From Euryarchaeota archaeon UBA39 (GTDB lineage Archaea; Thermoplasmatota; Poseidoniia; Poseidoniales; Thalassarchaeaceae): a stretch of DNA of 35,583 bases. The notes beneath the pieces were generated by a model. The model had not been told where the DNA came from. It did not search any database and saw only the letters and a list, made by a program, of their open reading frames with translations. Location of the stretch: the NCBI GenBank assembly GCA_002503045.1, contig DAQW01000023.1, forward strand, positions 1-35,583. Direction: 5' to 3'. Made by a program: the position numbers and the translations under genes. Positions 32,837 to 35,583 of this stretch are shown piece by piece (positions within the stretch are counted from its first letter, which is position 1; each line of letters starts with the position of its first letter).

Positions 32837-34030
32837 TCAAACCGAAGAATAATGTAAACTGAGTTTTTCTGATACTAATTGACACAATGCTGATGAAACC
32901 TCAGATGTGGATGCAGAACCACCTAAATCATAGGTAAGTGGTTCTCCGATTGCAATCAAATCTTCGATGGCTGATTCGACAATTTGTGATGCCAAAGTAG
33001 CATCTTCATCCTCTTTTCGTCGACCCAACCACTCAAGCATTAATTGGACAGAACTCATCATTGCAATCGGGTTAACTTGGCCTTGACCTGCTCTTTTAGG
33101 AGTAGAACCGTGAACTGGTTCAAACAACATATGTTGATCTCCAATATTTGCACTTGCAGCCATCCCCATTCCACCTTGAAGTGAACTGGCAAGATCAGTT
33201 ACAATGTCGCCAAACATGTTTGGAACGACCACTACATCATAGAATTCCGGCTGTCGAACAAGCCACATTGTAAATGCATCAATATATGCTTCATCTGTCT
33301 CAATATCAGGATATTCAGTTGAAATTTCATGGTATATTTTTCTAAAAAGTTGGCAGCCTCGAGTAACATTACTTTTGTCAATACAACTCACTCTAGTTGT
33401 TCCATCTGAGGGGCATCCAGAACGTTGTAATGCAAGTTCAAATGCAAAGCGAATTACACGTTCAGAACCAACTCGAGAAATTGGACGGGGGTCCCAAGCA
33501 AATTCTCCTTCTACTCCTGGAATAGAGATATCTGGAATCCCAGAATATTCTTCCCCACGGGCCAAATGAGCCGAACGAGAAAGTAATGGCTGATACAATC
33601 CCTCGGTATTTTCCCTTATGATGCTCATATCAATTAATCCAGGGGTCCAAACTTGTTTGAATTCACCATGAATTTTATGTCGAATTCCTTTGTACAATTT
33701 TATTGGTCGGACATTGGCATACAAATCTAGACCTGAGCGTAACCCTAGAATGACCTGCCCACCCGCAAGATCACCATTTGGCTTAACTGCTCCAGGCCAA
33801 CCAATAGCTCCAAGAAGAATTGCATCAGATTGATCTCTGCAATGTTCAAAAGATCCGGATGGCCATTCTTCACCGGTTTCAAGATAATATTGTCCGCCAC
33901 AAGGAATTTCGGTAATATCAAATGACAAAGGCGAATACTGTTCCACTGTTTTCAGAAGTTTGAGAGCTTCTGCAGTGACCTCTCTGCCCGTTCCATCGCC
34001 CGGCAAAACTGTGATGCGATGCTTGGACAT
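32837..34030 (-). CDS. NAD(P)-dependent beta-decarboxylating dehydrogenase (isocitrate/isopropylmalate dehydrogenase family)
   Basis: 397 aa. Oxidatively decarboxylates a 2-hydroxy acid such as isocitrate, homoisocitrate, isopropylmalate or tartrate. Family features: LPGDGTGREV (9-18), LYANVRPIKLY, RENTEGLYQ (139-147, with the catalytic Tyr 146), Lys 219 in IDKSNV, metal-binding Asp 275 and Asp 279 (NMFGDIVTDLASSLQGG), and EPVHGSTPKRAGQGQVNP. RENTEG is typical of isocitrate, homoisocitrate or tartrate dehydrogenases; isopropylmalate dehydrogenases usually have R-E-L-T-G-G there, so leuB is not assumed. Substrate stays open. No leucine or lysine pathway gene is adjacent. It is divergent from the coiled-coil gene at 34132. 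Its first 45 nt are about 58% GC. Confidence 0.88.
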   Translation of the reverse strand: MSKHRITVLPGDGTGREVTAEALKLLKTVEQYSPLSFDITEIPCGGQYYLETGEEWPSGSFEHCRDQSDAILLGAIGWPGAVKPNGDLAGGQVILGLRSGLDLYANVRPIKLYKGIRHKIHGEFKQVWTPGLIDMSIIRENTEGLYQPLLSRSAHLARGEEYSGIPDISIPGVEGEFAWDPRPISRVGSERVIRFAFELALQRSGCPSDGTTRVSCIDKSNVTRGCQLFRKIYHEISTEYPDIETDEAYIDAFTMWLVRQPEFYDVVVVPNMFGDIVTDLASSLQGGMGMAASANIGDQHMLFEPVHGSTPKRAGQGQVNPIAMMSSVQLMLEWLGRRKEDEDATLASQIVESAIEDLIAIGEPLTYDLGGSASTSEVSSALCQLVSEKLSLHYSSV

Positions 34031-34131
34031 GGCTTTGCCAATCGGTAATCATTCATCAATACGCCTGTCTAACTGTTAAAGAAGCAAAATAGGGGAATCG
34101 TTCATAGACGGGGGTGAGGAGTTAGTTGGCT

Positions 34132-34731
34132 ATGGATGAACTGGGGTCATCTGAGGATTCGTCCAAAATACGTATTGACCCTGACTCATTACCAATTGAA
34201 GTAAGAGAATTATGGGAGAATATGCTTCGTATTGACCCATCATGGAATTTACATGATTGGTTAGTTCAATGCGCCAATCAAGAAATGGAACTACTTGTAT
34301 CAAAACTCAATGATGAGCAATTAAAATTAGAACATCGAAAACATCGAATTGAACGATTGATGGAACGGGTTGAAAGACAAAGAAATGGTTCTAATCGGAT
34401 TAATGACCCCCACCAAAAGAATTTGTTTGATGCATATACGCAACCAAAATCAGAAGTGGATACAAAAATTGTAATTGTTCAATCCGAAGAATTGGTTCCG
34501 TCTGAGGATATTGATGCTGTTGATGATGATCCGATATTACGAATTTGTTGTGAACATATTCTACAAGAAATGGAAGAGTCACAAGATGCTGTTCTTCATG
34601 AAGATGAAATGATGGATATGTGCTCTTTACTTGGCTTTGATGCAAAAGAAGTAGAGGAAGCGATTGAACATCTATCCTCCACGAATCAAATTGTGCACCT
34701 TGGTGATGGCCTCTACGGCTTTGCAGATTAA
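34132..34731 (+). CDS. Helical protein with predicted C-terminal winged-helix-like region, unknown function
   Basis: 199 aa from ATG 34132 (TTG 34126 is an alternative; GAGGAG at 34116-34121 precedes both). After an acidic N-terminus the sequence has DPSWNLHDWLVQCANQEMELLVSKL and a highly charged coiled coil (about 55-92, with HRKHRIERLMERVERQR). An acidic linker follows. The C-terminal 65 residues (EHILQEMEESQDAVLHEDEMMDMCSLLGFDAKEVEEAIEHLSS, ending LGDGLYGFAD) read like a helix-rich module with a final beta-wing, as in winged-helix domains. DNA or RNA binding is possible but inferred. I do not recognise the family. It is followed by a hairpin and the next coiled-coil gene. Confidence 0.65.
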   Translation: MDELGSSEDSSKIRIDPDSLPIEVRELWENMLRIDPSWNLHDWLVQCANQEMELLVSKLNDEQLKLEHRKHRIERLMERVERQRNGSNRINDPHQKNLFDAYTQPKSEVDTKIVIVQSEELVPSEDIDAVDDDPILRICCEHILQEMEESQDAVLHEDEMMDMCSLLGFDAKEVEEAIEHLSSTNQIVHLGDGLYGFAD

Positions 34732-34752
34732 TGGGGCCCGGGGTTTCCCCAT
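34731..34752 (+). terminator. Hairpin after the coiled-coil gene
   Basis: ATGGGG (34731-34736) and CCCCAT (34747-34752) are complementary around a GC-rich loop, overlapping the last base of the stop codon. No T-run follows, so it may be an mRNA 3' structure rather than a true terminator. Confidence 0.35.
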
Positions 34753-34791
34753 CGATCCATCATATAGTTTGGCAACCAAGATAAGGTTGAG

Positions 34792-35559
34792 ATGCCCCGT
34801 TCAATCGCAATAATTCTTGGTTTATCCGCAGCTTACTACCTTTGGTCACATTGGCCCGCACCAATTCCAACAATTACGACAGGAATAATCGTAATGATTC
34901 TGGTTGATGCACCATATAATGCTTCAAATCACAGAAGATACAAAGATTTGTGTCTTGAACGAACAAGAAATGTTCAGCAGTTATCTAATGAACTAAGAGA
35001 TGCTCGTAAGCATTTAGATAAATTAAATCAATTTTCAATAGGGCTAGAAGATGAATTGGCAAGAAGAGATGCAATTGGGGCACCTGAAGCAAGAAAGTTA
35101 CTGGATGAACAAAGAAGAGCTTTGGCAATTCAAGAAGGTGCGATGAAAGAAACTATGAGGGCAATCGACAAACAAAATCAAATGATGGTGAAAAATCAAG
35201 AATTGTTAGATGGAATTCGACAATCTCAAGGGTTTGAGACAGAGAGATGGAATCAAATGATGGCGATGATTGAAGTATTGATGAATGGACAGGCAAGAAG
35301 AAGCGAAAATACCCGGGCTCAAGCTATGGAAGATGCAAGAAGAGTCAATCAAGAAGTCATAGATAATAATCGATCAGTCCAAGGAATGCTCAGTAACTTA
35401 TTATCAGATATTGCGAGATTACCAAGGCATCAAACAATCTCTGTTGCAGATTCTGTTTTGGTTTCTGATTCAAAGAACAAAGATTCAATCACATTACCTA
35501 ATTTACCGAAAAATATCGCTGACTCATGGGTCCGAGCACTTGAAGAAGACATGCAATAA
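34792..35559 (+). CDS. Membrane-anchored coiled-coil protein, unknown function
   Basis: 255 aa. Two N-terminal hydrophobic segments (about 3-20 and 27-42) anchor a long, polar helical region (about 50-215) rich in Gln, Glu, Arg and Met with heptad-like spacing, e.g. ERTRNVQQLSNELRDARKHLDKL. The C-terminal tail is Ser/Asp-rich and ends in a short helix (NIADSWVRALEEDMQ). The architecture resembles membrane-tethered scaffolds such as RmuC-like or cell-division coiled-coil proteins, but the RmuC nuclease domain is absent. No function can be assigned. It ends 24 bp before the end of the window. Confidence 0.7.
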   Translation: MPRSIAIILGLSAAYYLWSHWPAPIPTITTGIIVMILVDAPYNASNHRRYKDLCLERTRNVQQLSNELRDARKHLDKLNQFSIGLEDELARRDAIGAPEARKLLDEQRRALAIQEGAMKETMRAIDKQNQMMVKNQELLDGIRQSQGFETERWNQMMAMIEVLMNGQARRSENTRAQAMEDARRVNQEVIDNNRSVQGMLSNLLSDIARLPRHQTISVADSVLVSDSKNKDSITLPNLPKNIADSWVRALEEDMQ

Positions 35560-35583
35560 TTGTAAACCATGCAATCTGGTGAA

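Noticed and set aside
1..35583. CRISPR arrays, insertion sequences, prophage or defence systems
   Set aside because: No regularly spaced repeats, transposase, integrase, phage structural or nuclease-effector genes were seen on either strand.

Overview
The window looks like chromosomal DNA of a low-GC euryarchaeon, most likely marine Thermoplasmatota (Poseidoniales, the former Marine Group II). The archaeal core is clear: the large subunit of DNA polymerase D, the iron-sulfur large subunit of primase, the KEOPS subunit Pcc1, an MptE-type pterin pyrophosphokinase, an archaeal 4-phosphopantoate--beta-alanine ligase and a DUF373 membrane protein. Mixed in are bacterial-looking genes: class II fumarase, topoisomerase IB, MutY, cyclophilin, HflX, NadC and a protoporphyrin-type ferrochelatase. 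Two lipobox lipoproteins and several peptidases fit a protein-degrading marine heterotroph. The taxonomic call is inference; no rRNA or other marker was available to test it. I saw no tRNA, rRNA, CRISPR array, insertion sequence or prophage.

Layout. At 1-1949 a truncated GlmU-like nucleotidyltransferase and a phosphohexomutase form an amino-sugar operon. At 1928-6222 lie a 7-TM protein, ferrochelatase, a DUF454 protein and a secreted S15/CocE-type hydrolase. At 6325-9517 a ferritin-like protein, an M32 carboxypeptidase and a beta-propeller protein run on the plus strand. At 9518-10190 is the only long stretch without a convincing gene. It is a GC-rich, hairpin-dense island (about 52% GC by hand count, against roughly 30-40% in sampled neighbouring lines), preceded by interleaved inverted repeats and a T-run. 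It is the best candidate here for an undescribed structured RNA. At 10191-18025 seven minus-strand genes follow: fumarase, topoisomerase IB, a lipoprotein, a PiT-DUF47 fusion, isoaspartyl peptidase, cyclophilin and orotate phosphoribosyltransferase.

At 18123-26607 the replication and cofactor genes sit together: polymerase D large subunit, a membrane protein coupled to MptE, PriL, DUF373 and a zinc-ribbon protein. At 26691-30683 come a GST-like protein and a minus-strand mutY-hflX-membrane protein run. At 30736-34030 are pcc1, nadC (NAD), the phosphopantoate ligase (CoA) and a beta-decarboxylating dehydrogenase. The window ends with two coiled-coil proteins of unknown function.

The genome is very compact. 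In four convergent pairs the two stop codons abut with no base between them, and two further pairs overlap by 22-26 bp. Same-strand neighbours are often coupled through ATGA or GTGA overlaps. Both Shine-Dalgarno starts and apparently leaderless starts occur, so several start codons are uncertain and alternatives are given.
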